Positions 47,045-56,593 are shown, numbered from the stretch's first letter. The stretch: 64,000 bases of DNA from Variovorax gracilis (GCF_030317115.1 NZ_JASZYF010000029.1:1-64000); one strand, 5' to 3'. Numbers and translations: made by a program. Notes: generated by a model not told the origin, from the letters alone.

Positions 47045-47776
47045 TCAGTATGCGCTATCGCCGGAACCCCGCCCGGGCAGCAAACGTTCGTACTCCTTCT
47101 TGACGACCTGATAGCACTCACAAGTACGCTTTTCAAGCCCGGGACGATCCAGTACCGAAATCCGCCCTCGCGAGTAGCGAATCAGGCCGGCTGCCTGCAG
47201 TTGCGACGCTGCCTCCGTCACGCCGGTTCGACGCACGCCCAGCATACTGGCTATCAGTTCCTGGGTCATCACCAGCTCGTCACCGTCAAGACGATCAAGA
47301 CTCAAGAGCAGCCAGCGGCAAAGCTGCTGATCCAGCGAATGATGGCGATTGCACACCGCTGTCTGGGACATCTGACTGATGAGTGCCTGGGTATAGCAGA
47401 GCAGAAGTCGCAACACCCGTCCTGCTCGACTGAATTCGGCGTTCAGCGCATGCGCGCCGAGCCGGTATCCTTTGCCGGCACTTTGCACGACTGCTCGATT
47501 GGGCGTCGAGTTGCCGCCCATGAAGAGTGAGACCCCGACCAATCCCTCTCTTCCGACTACGGCAATCTCGGCCGACGCGCCATTCTCCAGGACATAGAGC
47601 AGCGAGACGATCGCCGTCGTCGGAAAGTACACGTACCGCAATGCCGAATCAGATTCGAAGACAACATGCCCAAGAGGCAACTCAACCGGCTCCAGGAACG
47701 GCAGCCACCGCTCCAGTTCGGCCATCGGCAACGCCGAGAGCAGGTAGTTCCCTTTGACATCTAACGCTGTCGTCAT
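47045..47776 (-). CDS. Crp/Fnr-family transcriptional regulator 2
   Basis: A 243-residue Crp/Fnr-type protein similar in layout to its downstream neighbour: ELPLGHVVFESDSALRYVYF, AEIAVVGREGLVGVSLFMGG, HTH ELVMTQELIASMLGVRRTGV then TEAASQLQAAGLIRYSRGRI. No FNR-like cysteine cluster is present at the N-terminus. Its upstream region carries a perfect 16-base dyad at 47861-47876, with spacing typical for Crp/Fnr operators, so it may regulate itself. Confidence 0.9.
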   Translation of the reverse strand: MTTALDVKGNYLLSALPMAELERWLPFLEPVELPLGHVVFESDSALRYVYFPTTAIVSLLYVLENGASAEIAVVGREGLVGVSLFMGGNSTPNRAVVQSAGKGYRLGAHALNAEFSRAGRVLRLLLCYTQALISQMSQTAVCNRHHSLDQQLCRWLLLSLDRLDGDELVMTQELIASMLGVRRTGVTEAASQLQAAGLIRYSRGRISVLDRPGLEKRTCECYQVVKKEYERLLPGRGSGDSAY

Positions 47777-47860
47777 CTTTCCCGCTCACCCAGACTCGTC
47801 AGCAGCCCAAGACATCGCCGCTATCACGGCTTAAAGTATAAATACCTTCGCTCGCCGGTC

Positions 47861-47876
47861 TGTCCGGCAGCGGACA
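47861..47876. promoter_or_regulatory. Perfect dyad TGTCCG-N4-CGGACA, candidate Crp/Fnr-type operator
   Basis: TGTCCG GCAG CGGACA is a perfect 6-4-6 inverted repeat 85 bases upstream of the Crp/Fnr regulator 2 start. Family operators use the same symmetry (for example TTGAT-N4-ATCAA). The same arms and nearly the same spacer recur 240 bases away. Confidence 0.55.
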
Positions 47877-48100
47877 TAGGTACTTTGGGAACAATGGCAT
47901 CCTCCCGGCCTCTTCCAGCGTAGCTGCTCGGTTCAGGAGCGTGAATTTACTCCCTTGAGGTGAGGCTATTTGACAAAGGTCATGTCCGCTCGCGCTTGCT
48001 CAAGGCATCAACGGGCAGGCGCGTGCCACGCCCTCAGTTCGCGCCCAGGAGCCTTCTCAGTCGCTCGCCTTGCTTCGGAGCCCAAAAAATTTGGCGCGTG

Positions 48101-48116
48101 TGTCCGGTAGCGGACG
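48101..48116. promoter_or_regulatory. Second copy of the dyad, TGTCCG-N4-CGGACG
   Basis: TGTCCG GTAG CGGACG differs from the copy at 47861 in one spacer base and the last arm base. It lies upstream of the membrane-protein gene at 48305 and divergent from the regulator pair. Recurrence argues for a genuine operator. Confidence 0.55.
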
Positions 48117-48304
48117 TTGCGAAGGGCGCCGATGAGCTAATGTCATCCTGCCGGGCGCCGCAGCGCGCCACTCTTGGAGCAGCAAAAGATGAGCGCGAGC
48201 AATCCACGGCATTCTGATGGCAATTGCACCGCGCCCGCGACAACGCCGCCTCCCATCCCTCGTTGGCGCGGCAGCCGCTGGCCGATGCGGCTCGGACGCC
48301 CGCG

Positions 48305-48712
48305 ATGTCAGATTCGTGGGAAAGGTGCGGCTTGACTGGCCGAGACTTGGCCGCCGTGCGGAATATCTACCAGCGGTTCGAGTCCACGCAGCCTTTCGAG
48401 AAGTTGAGCGATCAGGATCCATCGGCTGGTTTCCAATCATCGAGGTTCCTGGCGCATCTGCCAGACGCACGGCCCGATGACCCCCCGCGGTCCCGGATCC
48501 GATGGGGGATTCGCGCTGCTTGCCTCCTCCTGGCCGCGGCCGCGGTGTTGGCAGGAGGGGTCCGGCTGGTCCGACTTTTGTTAGCGACCTCATTTCCATT
48601 GAATGGGCGCCGTGCCGCGGGTACCGAGGCGCGAGTGGACGCGCCTTGTCCTGCAGAGCCCGCGGTACATGAGGTCCACCACGTGGGCTTGTCCGATTCG
48701 CAGGCAAGGTAG
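48305..48712 (+). CDS. Hypothetical single-pass membrane protein
   Basis: A 135-residue protein. The N-terminal part (SDSWERCGLTGRDLAAVRNI, then YQRFESTQPFEKL) is soluble, followed by one membrane helix (GIRAACLLLAAAAVLAGGVR, then LVRLLLAT) and a short C-terminal tail. ATG 48305 is used because the conserved-looking part starts there; the frame is open to 48224. It lies downstream of a palindrome shared with the Crp/Fnr promoter and 28 bases upstream of the next gene, so the two may be co-transcribed. No family is recognised. Confidence 0.55.
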   Translation: MSDSWERCGLTGRDLAAVRNIYQRFESTQPFEKLSDQDPSAGFQSSRFLAHLPDARPDDPPRSRIRWGIRAACLLLAAAAVLAGGVRLVRLLLATSFPLNGRRAAGTEARVDAPCPAEPAVHEVHHVGLSDSQAR

Positions 48713-48740
48713 ACAAAGACTGAGCCGCAGGAGAATGCAC

Positions 48741-49454
48741 ATGACCAACGCATCGACGTTACCCCACGTCCCGCCCGAACCGTTGCTCACGGACGCCTGG
48801 CTTGGGACGCCGGAATTCCCCGGCTATCGCGCAAACAATGTTGTGGCGAGACTCGAGGACCATCCGCAGGTCGATCGCGATCACCTGTACTTCCATCTCC
48901 TCCTGCTCGATGCCAACAGCCAACTCCAGGACAACCACTCGGGGCCTTGCTTAGCGCTCGAGCGGCAGCAGTCACTGCCGGAACGAATTCGCTTCGTGCG
49001 CGTCGTCGCCGAACTGGTTCGCTTTTCCCCCAACGAGGATCGAGGACTGTCGGCCATCGGGCAAGCGCTGACGCTTGTTCGCGAAGCGGGGGTGGACCGC
49101 GCCAGTCTTCTTGTTGCTGCACAGGTGCTCGACAACGCCTGCAATGAAGAGGCCGTCATCGCGAGCTTGAGCCAGCTCCTCAAACTATCCATGGGTGTGC
49201 ATGATGCGCGTCAGGCGATCTTTGACGTCGCCGCCGGCTTGGCACGCAGGGCAGACTTTGACGCGACCGGCGCCGCGGACCTCGGGGTGCCGACCGCCGA
49301 CGTGTGCAGCAAGTCCGCACCCCCGAACGATAGCAGCCTCCATGCGCAGATGTCATACATCGTGCACGCTGTGGGCAAGGCGCATGCCCGCCGCTATTTG
49401 CAGGGTCTTATGGCTAGCGAGCTGGTGCCGATGCCGCACATGCTCGGCGTGTGA
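48741..49454 (+). CDS. Hypothetical helical protein
   Basis: A 237-residue soluble protein of unknown function. ATG 48741 is preferred over ATG 48735 because CAGGAG (48728-48733) is then seven bases away. It is helix-rich (ERIRFVRVVAELVRFSPNED, then RASLLVAAQVLDNACNEEAV), with no signal peptide or membrane span. The C-terminus (AQMSYIVHAVGKAHARRYLQ, then GLMASELVPMPHMLGV) looks conserved. It may be co-transcribed with the preceding membrane protein and respond to the Crp/Fnr-type dyad. Confidence 0.65.
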   Translation: MTNASTLPHVPPEPLLTDAWLGTPEFPGYRANNVVARLEDHPQVDRDHLYFHLLLLDANSQLQDNHSGPCLALERQQSLPERIRFVRVVAELVRFSPNEDRGLSAIGQALTLVREAGVDRASLLVAAQVLDNACNEEAVIASLSQLLKLSMGVHDARQAIFDVAAGLARRADFDATGAADLGVPTADVCSKSAPPNDSSLHAQMSYIVHAVGKAHARRYLQGLMASELVPMPHMLGV

Positions 49455-49577
49455 GTCTGTGTGCCCCGCGCGAGAGTTCCCTGGCGCAACTCGAATGGCG
49501 AACTTCCGCAGCCTCGCCTTCGACGGGCTACCGAAACACAGAATCGATCAGGCAGCGCGCGCGGCGACAATGCACCC

Positions 49578-49832
49578 ATGACTCAAGGAAAACGCATCGC
49601 GGCAGACATCGGCGACGACGCCTTGCATGCAATCCGAGAATTGGGGTTGGCAGCAAGGTTGGCCCGATCGGCGGCCGGCGAGGGCCAGACTGCCGCGGCC
49701 GCGCGCCTCGCGCATGTCCAAGCCATCGGCCGTATTGAAGCGGGCGAGCTTGGAGTGGCCATTGGGCACGTGCCGGGCCCGCTCGCGCTCTATGGCATCG
49801 GCGTCAGGCTGCAGCAGCCAGAAGGCCGCTGA
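49578..49832 (+). CDS. Small HTH (XRE/HipB-like) protein
   Basis: An 84-residue protein with an XRE-like helix-turn-helix: LGLAARLARSAAGEGQTAAA, ARLAHVQAIGRIEAGELGVA, then GPLALYGIGVRLQQPE. It resembles compact HipB-type DNA-binding proteins; the third and fourth helices (RLAHVQAIGRIEAGE) give the recognition helix. It is three bases ahead of the M16 peptidase gene, so they form a likely operon. No HipA partner is seen, and the peptidase is the only linked gene. Confidence 0.65.
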   Translation: MTQGKRIAADIGDDALHAIRELGLAARLARSAAGEGQTAAAARLAHVQAIGRIEAGELGVAIGHVPGPLALYGIGVRLQQPEGR

Positions 49833-49835
49833 GCC

Positions 49836-51152
49836 ATGGTCCGACTGCAGGCGGAACGCACCTCCACGGTCCTCTACACGCTTCCTAACGGGGTGAGGCT
49901 GCTCGCCATTCACATTCCCCATGTGCAGAGCGCCAGTGTGGGCGTGTTCCTGCGTGTCGGCTCCCGGGACGAGACGCCGGCCACCAACGGCATCGGCCAT
50001 GTCCTGGAGCACATGGCGTTCAAGGGGACCGCCACCCGCTCCGTTCAGGCCATCAACCTGGATGCGGAGCGGCTCGGGGCGGATGTCAACGCGTACACTG
50101 GCAAAGACACTACCGGCTACTTCATGACCGGCCTGGGCCGGCACGCTGAGCAGTTGCTGCGCATGACGGCCGACATCGTCTTGAACAGCACATTTCCCGA
50201 CAGTGAACTGCAGCGCGAGCTGGATGTGATTCGCCAGGAGGCCATCGAGTACGAGGAGGACCCACAGGACTACTCCAGCGAATTGCTCGACCGCGCGATC
50301 TGGGGCGACGACCCGATGGGCATGCCCGTGACCGGCACCGTCGGCAACATTGAAAGCTTTACCCGGGACGATCTGGTTCGCCACGTGCAGTCCTACTACG
50401 TCGCGGAAAAGACCGTCGTCGCTGCGGCCGGGAACTTCGACGTTGAAGGCTGGGTCGCGCTCGCCCGGGAACTCTTTGCAGCGATGCCCCCTTCGGCCGG
50501 CATACTCGCGTCGCGACAGCCGGCGCCCGCGAAGTACATCGGTCATGCCTTGGCCCGGGGCTTCACGCAGGTGTCGCAAGTGTTTCTGAACATTGCCTAT
50601 CCGCTGGCGCCTGCGCGGCAGGAGGAGATGTCGCAGCAGCGCTGGCGCCTTGCGGCTTCGCTGGCGGCCAACCTGTTTGGAGGCGGGATGTCGGCACCCC
50701 TGGTCGATACAGTTCGGGAGCAGCTCGGCCTGGCCTACACGACGCATTCCACAATGGACAGCGGGGACGTCTGGGCCAACTTCGTGGTGCAGGCGGTCAC
50801 TACCCCGGACAAGCTAGACGCGCTAGTGACGACGACGGGCGGCCTGCTGCGTGCGCAGGCAACCACCATCGATCCGGTGCACCTGGAGCGGGCAAAGAAC
50901 CAGCTCACCGTGTCCCGCGTGCGAGCAGAGGAGCGGACCTACGCAACGATGGAGCAGGCCGTCGAAGAACTCTTCGCCAGCGGGACCGTGACGCCGATGG
51001 ACGAAGTGATTGCGATGATCGACGACATCGGGCCGGTAGAAGTGCGGGCGGTGTTCGAGCGGATGCTGGCCAACGCCCCGGCGCTGGCGATTACCGGCAA
51101 GGGCGCCAGCGCGCGAACCGCGCGCCAGCTGGTAGCGAGCCTGGCCACCTGA
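49836..51152 (+). CDS. M16-family zinc metallopeptidase (pitrilysin/MPP-like)
   Basis: A 438-residue M16B-type peptidase. The inverted zinc motif HVLEH (55-59) follows TNGIG and leads to MAFKGTATRSVQ. The distal Glu is in the block ELDVIRQEAIEYEEDP. The second half (LFGGGMSAPLVDTVREQLGL, then AYTTHSTMDSGD) is the family's non-catalytic domain with the RE-Q-G-LAY motif. Proteins of this size act as homodimers on small unfolded peptides. It is coupled to a small HTH gene upstream. Codon usage is slightly less GC-skewed than the eCIS operon. Confidence 0.94.
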   Translation: MVRLQAERTSTVLYTLPNGVRLLAIHIPHVQSASVGVFLRVGSRDETPATNGIGHVLEHMAFKGTATRSVQAINLDAERLGADVNAYTGKDTTGYFMTGLGRHAEQLLRMTADIVLNSTFPDSELQRELDVIRQEAIEYEEDPQDYSSELLDRAIWGDDPMGMPVTGTVGNIESFTRDDLVRHVQSYYVAEKTVVAAAGNFDVEGWVALARELFAAMPPSAGILASRQPAPAKYIGHALARGFTQVSQVFLNIAYPLAPARQEEMSQQRWRLAASLAANLFGGGMSAPLVDTVREQLGLAYTTHSTMDSGDVWANFVVQAVTTPDKLDALVTTTGGLLRAQATTIDPVHLERAKNQLTVSRVRAEERTYATMEQAVEELFASGTVTPMDEVIAMIDDIGPVEVRAVFERMLANAPALAITGKGASARTARQLVASLAT

Positions 51153-51467
51153 CTCGGTAGCGGGGCAGAAGCGACCGAGGTGAGCTGCAGAATGGGGCAG
51201 AGCGCGCCCGGACCACTGCGCTTGAGCCCAGGCGTTCGCCTTCTTCGCGTTGACGCGAAGGGGCTGGATCGCGGAGCGCTCCGCAGGTGCCGGCACCGGA
51301 CGTGGAAGACGCACTTCTGCAGGATCGCCGGATCGCCTTGCGGCCGGCGAGCAGCGCTCGTATCACTCGTGATCAAACGGCGCAGGTAATCCGACGATCG
51401 ATGCCTCATGCGGTTGACAAATTTGCGTGAGCATCGCTCACGTGTTTGATCAAGATGAGGCTGCTAG
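51153..51467. other. Intergenic, with one hairpin
   Basis: No coding region is supported. An inverted repeat lies at 51426-51442; the flanks show repeated GATCAAA-like words also seen near 33.0 kb. Confidence 0.4.
51426..51442. terminator. Short hairpin between convergent genes
   Basis: CGTGAGC, loop ATC, GCTCACG: seven base pairs with a three-base loop, followed on the plus strand by TGTTTGATC. It lies between the convergent M16 and EEP genes, so it could serve as a bidirectional terminator, but there is no long T-run. Confidence 0.35.
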
Positions 51468-53522
51468 TTAGCCCTGTTGCGTTCGGCTCAAGCTACATTC
51501 GAACTGGTAGGTGCCACTCTGAACATCGAAGGACTGCACGATTGCTTTGATCAACCCATCCGTAGGTGCCAAGGCGCCAACTCGAGACCAGTCATCGGGG
51601 GACTGAATGAAGTCGGATTCATTCACGGAAACATCGATGTAGTTGACGAATGCGATCTCCGGAACCTGCCCCTCCAATTTGAGAATCTCATTAGAATCCG
51701 CATCGTCCCAATAAGTTGAAAAAAACTCTGGACGATGGTCATCGGCGTACAGTGTCAGCGTGATCTCGTCTGCGCCCAGCCAATCGGGTCCTGTTTCATC
51801 GGCGCAGCGCAAAACCATGGGGCGGACATTCGGTACGCTGCGCAACCAAGTGAGGCCTGACTGCCAGGAGACCCGAAAACTTGTGTCGCTCAGGGTCGAG
51901 CGATTCAAGCGTATAAACACCGTGTCCGGCCCCGATGTCGAGTATTCGACAACCGTTTCCGGGTCGGCATTGCTAAAGCCGGAAATCACTGAGAAGCCGC
52001 TTCGAAACAACTTGACTTTAGCGTCGTTTCCAGTATTGTTCTGGATGATGAATCTGGAATTGTGTTCCGTGCCACTGTATGCCCGGCCGATTTCAGCGCG
52101 AAACCAGCATTCGTCGTGCACACCATTTGGTTGACCCGCAGGTAACCCCGCGTCGAGCGGCATTGCCCACGGTTGGATCACAATCGCCGTATCTGGCGTT
52201 TGCCCCGTGTGCTCGTAAATGCCGAGAAAACAAGTTCCTTGCACGTCTGGGTTTTTTGAGCCCGCACGTATTCTGATAAAAAATGGCCCTGGCATCGAAT
52301 ATTGGTCGCCAGTGGGCTCTAGAGAGTCAAATCGCCGGACATCCTTTTCGAGGTTGTCAATGCCCATGGTGGCAGCGTCTATTTGGCCATAAGGATTCCA
52401 GGGCGTGGACAGATTGTCAGCCGCGTACAGAGTAATCTCGAGCCCTGTCGGCTTGAATATCGTATAGGTTCCAGGTTTGGCGACAAACACCCACTGGTAG
52501 GCACCAGGGCGTGTGATCTCCAGTTGGGCTAGCTTGAGATGGGAAATCGCGACTGGAGCCAATGCTGCATCGAAGGCCGTAGAAGGGCTGCAGTGCGGCG
52601 AAGTCAGATGAATATCGGCCTCAAGAGACCAATGGTCACTCAAGGTGCGGAAACGGGTGCGCAAGTGCTGCGCAACGAAAACCTGGTCAGCCGGGAGCTT
52701 AGAAAAACAGATGTAGTCCAAGCGCGAGAGCAGGCCCCGGGGAAGTTGACCATTCTCGCCTGCTTCCAAATTGTTATTGGTGAATCCCGGATCTTGCTCG
52801 ATTGCCGAGCCGGGCGGCCGGTTGAAATGGCGCCACCCGTCCCAAAACGCGTCTGCCATAATTTGACCGGGATTTTCAAAAGTTGAATCCCATTCAAGCT
52901 TCGGGTTGGCAGCGGGATCCGGCGGGTGATTGCCAATGATATTCAAGTCGCCCATCAAAATGGTCTTAGCCCAGGGCAAGGCTGGAAAGTTTCCGTTGAC
53001 CTGCGCAATGGTCTTGCCAACGTCCGCCAGTTGTTTCGCACGGGTCCCCCGATACTCGTCTTCGGAGTGATAAAAGGCTTGAGTGTGCGTGAAGGCCAAG
53101 GTCAACATGCCCAGCGGAGTCTCCAAGCGGATTACGGCCACTCCTTTACCAGCCAACGCGTCATCATCTTCGGCATCCGGGTATGAGAAAAACAGAAACT
53201 TCTTGCCATCGGCGTCGAGCGGGAAAAAAGGGTACTTGCTATACACTGCTAGCCCGCTGTCGCCTCCGACAAACGTATCATCAAATTTGGCGATGTGATT
53301 GGGGTAGAGTCCGGACATCCCGTTGATCACTACCTTACGTGCGTCCTCATTGAAACATTCATTGAAGGTCACCACATCGGGCAATTCGTCAAGCGGTAAT
53401 TTCTTGAATGCTTCCATGATCGCAGACGCCCGAGATTCTGCTTCGTCACCCGGAGAAGGGGCGACGATCGGGACCACCGGAAGCAGCTGCACGTTGAACG
53501 TCATCAATCGTAGATATCTCAT
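51468..53522 (-). CDS. Endonuclease/exonuclease/phosphatase-fold protein (sphingomyelinase-C-like) with C-terminal beta domains
   Basis: A 684-residue protein. The N-terminal ~300 residues form an EEP domain: LMTFNVQLLP (metal Asn), TFNECFNED (catalytic Glu), MGDLNIIGNH (Asp/Asn pair), and LSDHWSLEADIHL (terminal Asp/His). The layout suits a magnesium-dependent neutral sphingomyelinase or related phosphodiesterase more than a DNA repair nuclease. Residues ~310-684 are beta-rich (GAYQWVFVAKPGTYTIFKPT, then TEHNSRFIIQNNTGNDAKVK). ATG 53522 follows AGGAG on the minus strand. No signal peptide is obvious. Codons are AT-richer than the eCIS operon, suggesting horizontal transfer. Confidence 0.85.
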   Translation of the reverse strand: MRYLRLMTFNVQLLPVVPIVAPSPGDEAESRASAIMEAFKKLPLDELPDVVTFNECFNEDARKVVINGMSGLYPNHIAKFDDTFVGGDSGLAVYSKYPFFPLDADGKKFLFFSYPDAEDDDALAGKGVAVIRLETPLGMLTLAFTHTQAFYHSEDEYRGTRAKQLADVGKTIAQVNGNFPALPWAKTILMGDLNIIGNHPPDPAANPKLEWDSTFENPGQIMADAFWDGWRHFNRPPGSAIEQDPGFTNNNLEAGENGQLPRGLLSRLDYICFSKLPADQVFVAQHLRTRFRTLSDHWSLEADIHLTSPHCSPSTAFDAALAPVAISHLKLAQLEITRPGAYQWVFVAKPGTYTIFKPTGLEITLYAADNLSTPWNPYGQIDAATMGIDNLEKDVRRFDSLEPTGDQYSMPGPFFIRIRAGSKNPDVQGTCFLGIYEHTGQTPDTAIVIQPWAMPLDAGLPAGQPNGVHDECWFRAEIGRAYSGTEHNSRFIIQNNTGNDAKVKLFRSGFSVISGFSNADPETVVEYSTSGPDTVFIRLNRSTLSDTSFRVSWQSGLTWLRSVPNVRPMVLRCADETGPDWLGADEITLTLYADDHRPEFFSTYWDDADSNEILKLEGQVPEIAFVNYIDVSVNESDFIQSPDDWSRVGALAPTDGLIKAIVQSFDVQSGTYQFECSLSRTQQG

Positions 53523-53932
53523 CAGATACTCCTGAAATATGGCATTTTTCGAGGCAACGGGGCCCCTCGGTTTCTGCTCGCACCCGCTGTGTCGGTTGAA
53601 TATTCCACTATTGAAAAAAATGGGGCGGTTATTCCTGAAAACATCGAGGGTCGGCATCGCCCGCCAATACAAAAGCGACCGAACGGCTGGCGACTCTTTA
53701 CCTCTTAAACCAGTGGAAATCGGCCAGATCCCCAGTTCTGGCCGAAAGCGTGTCAATTTGTCTGGAAAGTACGATCACCCCAATCCCCACTTCGATCCAA
53801 ATAATTAGATCTATCTAAAGGATGTTGTACTCGTCGGCGGTACGAAGCGTCGCCGCCGATCCATTTCAATGGTTCATTCGCTTACTGGTTGTAGGCGGTA
53901 CTGCTGTCAGCAGCGCTCTTTCAGCGCTGGGA
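53523..53932. other. Intergenic with a hairpin at 53834-53859
   Basis: No coding region is supported. TCGGCGG (53834-53840) and CCGCCGA (53853-53859) form a stem with an inner ACG/CGT pair. It lies downstream of the phosphoesterase gene on the minus strand and might end its transcript, but no T-run follows. Confidence 0.35.
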
Positions 53933-56593
53933 CTAAGCGGTGACCCCCGGAGCCAGCACTCCCACTCGTTGTGACACGCCCGGTTGAACACGATTCGCAC
54001 GCACGAGTTGTTCCACTTCCTTCAAATACGTGAATGCTTCGGCGTGGGTGCGGAGCAACCGAACTCGCTCAACTATGGCGGCGTGTTCCCCCGCTAGAGC
54101 GACCTTGAGATGGCGGACAACTGCACTATGGAGGACCGCAGTCAGATTTCCATGCGGATCGTCGAAGATGAGGGCGGCGGGGTTGTGAGCGATCGCCTTG
54201 TCGACAGGAGTGATCGCCCCTGCTGCCAGTAGTCCCGTGGAAGCAGCATCAGGCAAGGTAGAGGGCGTCTCTGATCGGAACACGCCGCCAACAAGCTGGT
54301 CGACACCTCCGTTGATGCCATCGCGCGCTCCAAGTGACGGGAGCTGGAAAACTCGGCTGAGGGTTGCGGGAATCGCTGTGTGGTCGAGTACTCTGTGTTC
54401 GATCAGATTTCCGCGAATGAGCGGGGAGACGATCACCGCCGGGACGCGCGCTCCGAGTTGGTCGAAAGTGAATCCGTGTGAGCGTCCAAGATTTCCTGTT
54501 GGTATCGCGGGGCTTGGTTTTACGTGATCGTAGAAACCGCCATGCTCGTCCCAAGTAATGATCAGGAGACTCGTCGCCCATAGCGGGGACTTCCGAATCG
54601 CTTCATAGGCTGCCTTGATAAACCGCTCGCCCGCGGCGACGCCGCCGCCAAAGCTCGGGTGCTGCGACAACGGCTCCGAGAATGGCACGATGCCATAGGA
54701 CGGCTCTATGTGGAAGTAGCCCACTTCGAGGGCTGACGGATCCTGCAGGTCGTCCGCAAAATCCTCGAAGTCACGTTGCTCGTCGACGTTGTCGAATTCG
54801 CCGACCACTGGAAAGAGGTCGCCTGCGTAGATGCGGTACTGCACGCCTGCCTTCTTGAGCAGGTCATAGACGGTCCCGTGTTTGAACGTGAATCCGGGGT
54901 GGAGCGAGTCGCTTCCTTGCGCGACCAGGATTTCCGTTTGGTCTGGAGATCGGTCCCAGGTACCGCAGGTCGCCGCATGCGCAAACATGCGGTTGGGCTC
55001 AGTCGGTCCGGGCATCGAGGAAAACCAATGGTCGCAAACGACGAATTCCTTCGCCAACGCGCTCAAAACCGGCAATCGACCTGGACCGAAGCATTTCATG
55101 ACCACACCCAGATCGAAACTCGCCTCCTGTGCGTTCAGTGCGTCGATAGTCAGGGCACTGTTCAGGCCTGACGCGGACAAGGCATCCCTGCGACGTTTTG
55201 CAAACTGCGCGGCTACTCTCTTCTGGTAGTTGGCCACAAAGCCGCCGTTGGTGATCGGTGTTGGGTAGGCGGAGCCCTTCAGGTTGAAGGCAGGATCCAC
55301 GGCACGCCCGGTCAGTTGTTCAAGCACGTCCACAAATTCATGGGCCGGGCCGATGCTTATCTGATCGGGTGCTCCCGCAGCGACCGTGTGCGTATGCACG
55401 GTGCCGGCGCTGTCAGTGAACTCGTTCGATTCGTCGCCTTTCAGACCGTCTATCGTCGTCGGCTTTCCCGTCAATGCGTCGGTCCCTGTGATGCCAGAGA
55501 ACCCCAGCATGTGATCAAACGACCGATTTTCGAGCATCAGCACAAAGACGTGTTTGATCGGGCTGCCGAAATCGCCCAGTGAACTGAAGACGCCGCCACC
55601 AGGATCGGCGACAAACAAGGCGAATCGGTTGCCGGCAATGGGCACTGCGGCAATGGACGTGTTGGGGCCGGCGTGGCCTTCGGACACGCTGAGCCACGGA
55701 CTCCAGCCGGTCTCCGCATTCCCCGATGCGGCGAAGACTCCGCCACGAACATCGGCGAGAAACAAAGCAATGCGGTTCCCGGCGAACGGAACTGCCGTGA
55801 TGGATGTCTTGGGTCCAGCGCGGCCCTCGGAAACGCTGGACCATGGACTCCAACCCTGCTCTGCATTGCCTGACGCGGTGAAGACTCCCCCATCGGGATC
55901 GGCCAGAAACAGCGCAATGCGGCCACCGGCGATCGAAACTGCCGTGATGGATGTACCGGGCCCGGCGCGGCCCTCAGACACGCTGGACCAAGGGCTCCAG
56001 CCGCCCTGTGCATTCCCAGACGACGTGAAGACTCCGCCTCCAGGATCGGACAGAAACAAGGCAAATTGCCCCCCCGCGATCGGTACAGCAGTGATGGATG
56101 TATTGGGCCCGGCATGGCCCTGGGACACGCTGGACCATGGGCTCCAGCCGCGCTCTGAGTTGCCCGACGCTGTGAAGACTCCTCCACCCGGATCGGCGAG
56201 AAACAAAGCAAAGCGGCTTCGTGCCAGAGGAACCGCAGCGACAGACGTGTTGGGTCCGGCATGGCCTTGGGACACACTGGACCAAGGGCTCCAGCCGTTC
56301 TGTGCACTCCCAGACGCCGTAAAGACTCCGCCACCAGGATCGGCGAGAAACAAGGCGAAGCGGCCGCCGCCGATTGATACCGCCGTGATCGATGTGTTGG
56401 GCCCGGCGTGACCTTGGGACACACTGGACCAAGGGCTCCAGCCGTGCTCTGTGTTACCCGACGCAGTGAAGACTCCGCCACCAGGATCGGCAAGGAACAC
56501 GGCAACGCGGCTTGCATCGATCAGGGCCGTCGTGATCGACGAATTCAGCCCGGCACGGCCCTCGGATGCGCTAGACCATGGATCCCAGTTCAT
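53933..56593 (-). CDS. Phospholipase-C/AcpA-type phosphoesterase with N-terminal seven-repeat propeller
   Basis: An 886-residue protein. Residues 1-345 are seven 49-residue repeats (WSPWSSVSQGHAGPNTSITA, then FALFLADPGGGVFTASGN), expected to fold as a seven-bladed, sugar-binding-like propeller. Residues ~355-830 form a phosphoesterase of the phospholipase C / acid phosphatase AcpA family: MLENRSFDHMLGFSGITG, PGPTEPNRMFAHAATCGT, and LLIITWDEHGGFYDHVKPSP. This family hydrolyses phospholipid head groups or phosphomonoesters. ATG 56593 has GGGGA upstream; the frame is also open to 56659. It has no classic Tat or Sec signal, which most PLCs of this type do have. Confidence 0.85.
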   Translation of the reverse strand: MNWDPWSSASEGRAGLNSSITTALIDASRVAVFLADPGGGVFTASGNTEHGWSPWSSVSQGHAGPNTSITAVSIGGGRFALFLADPGGGVFTASGSAQNGWSPWSSVSQGHAGPNTSVAAVPLARSRFALFLADPGGGVFTASGNSERGWSPWSSVSQGHAGPNTSITAVPIAGGQFALFLSDPGGGVFTSSGNAQGGWSPWSSVSEGRAGPGTSITAVSIAGGRIALFLADPDGGVFTASGNAEQGWSPWSSVSEGRAGPKTSITAVPFAGNRIALFLADVRGGVFAASGNAETGWSPWLSVSEGHAGPNTSIAAVPIAGNRFALFVADPGGGVFSSLGDFGSPIKHVFVLMLENRSFDHMLGFSGITGTDALTGKPTTIDGLKGDESNEFTDSAGTVHTHTVAAGAPDQISIGPAHEFVDVLEQLTGRAVDPAFNLKGSAYPTPITNGGFVANYQKRVAAQFAKRRRDALSASGLNSALTIDALNAQEASFDLGVVMKCFGPGRLPVLSALAKEFVVCDHWFSSMPGPTEPNRMFAHAATCGTWDRSPDQTEILVAQGSDSLHPGFTFKHGTVYDLLKKAGVQYRIYAGDLFPVVGEFDNVDEQRDFEDFADDLQDPSALEVGYFHIEPSYGIVPFSEPLSQHPSFGGGVAAGERFIKAAYEAIRKSPLWATSLLIITWDEHGGFYDHVKPSPAIPTGNLGRSHGFTFDQLGARVPAVIVSPLIRGNLIEHRVLDHTAIPATLSRVFQLPSLGARDGINGGVDQLVGGVFRSETPSTLPDAASTGLLAAGAITPVDKAIAHNPAALIFDDPHGNLTAVLHSAVVRHLKVALAGEHAAIVERVRLLRTHAEAFTYLKEVEQLVRANRVQPGVSQRVGVLAPGVTA
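55571..56587 (-). repeat. Seven near-identical 147-base repeats encoding propeller blades
   Basis: The coding strand carries seven tandem units of 49 codons. Copies 2-4 share long near-identical tracts (for example GGGCACGCCGGACC-like stretches), while copies 1, 5, 6 and 7 have diverged. The high identity suggests recent unit duplication or gene conversion. Confidence 0.9.
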
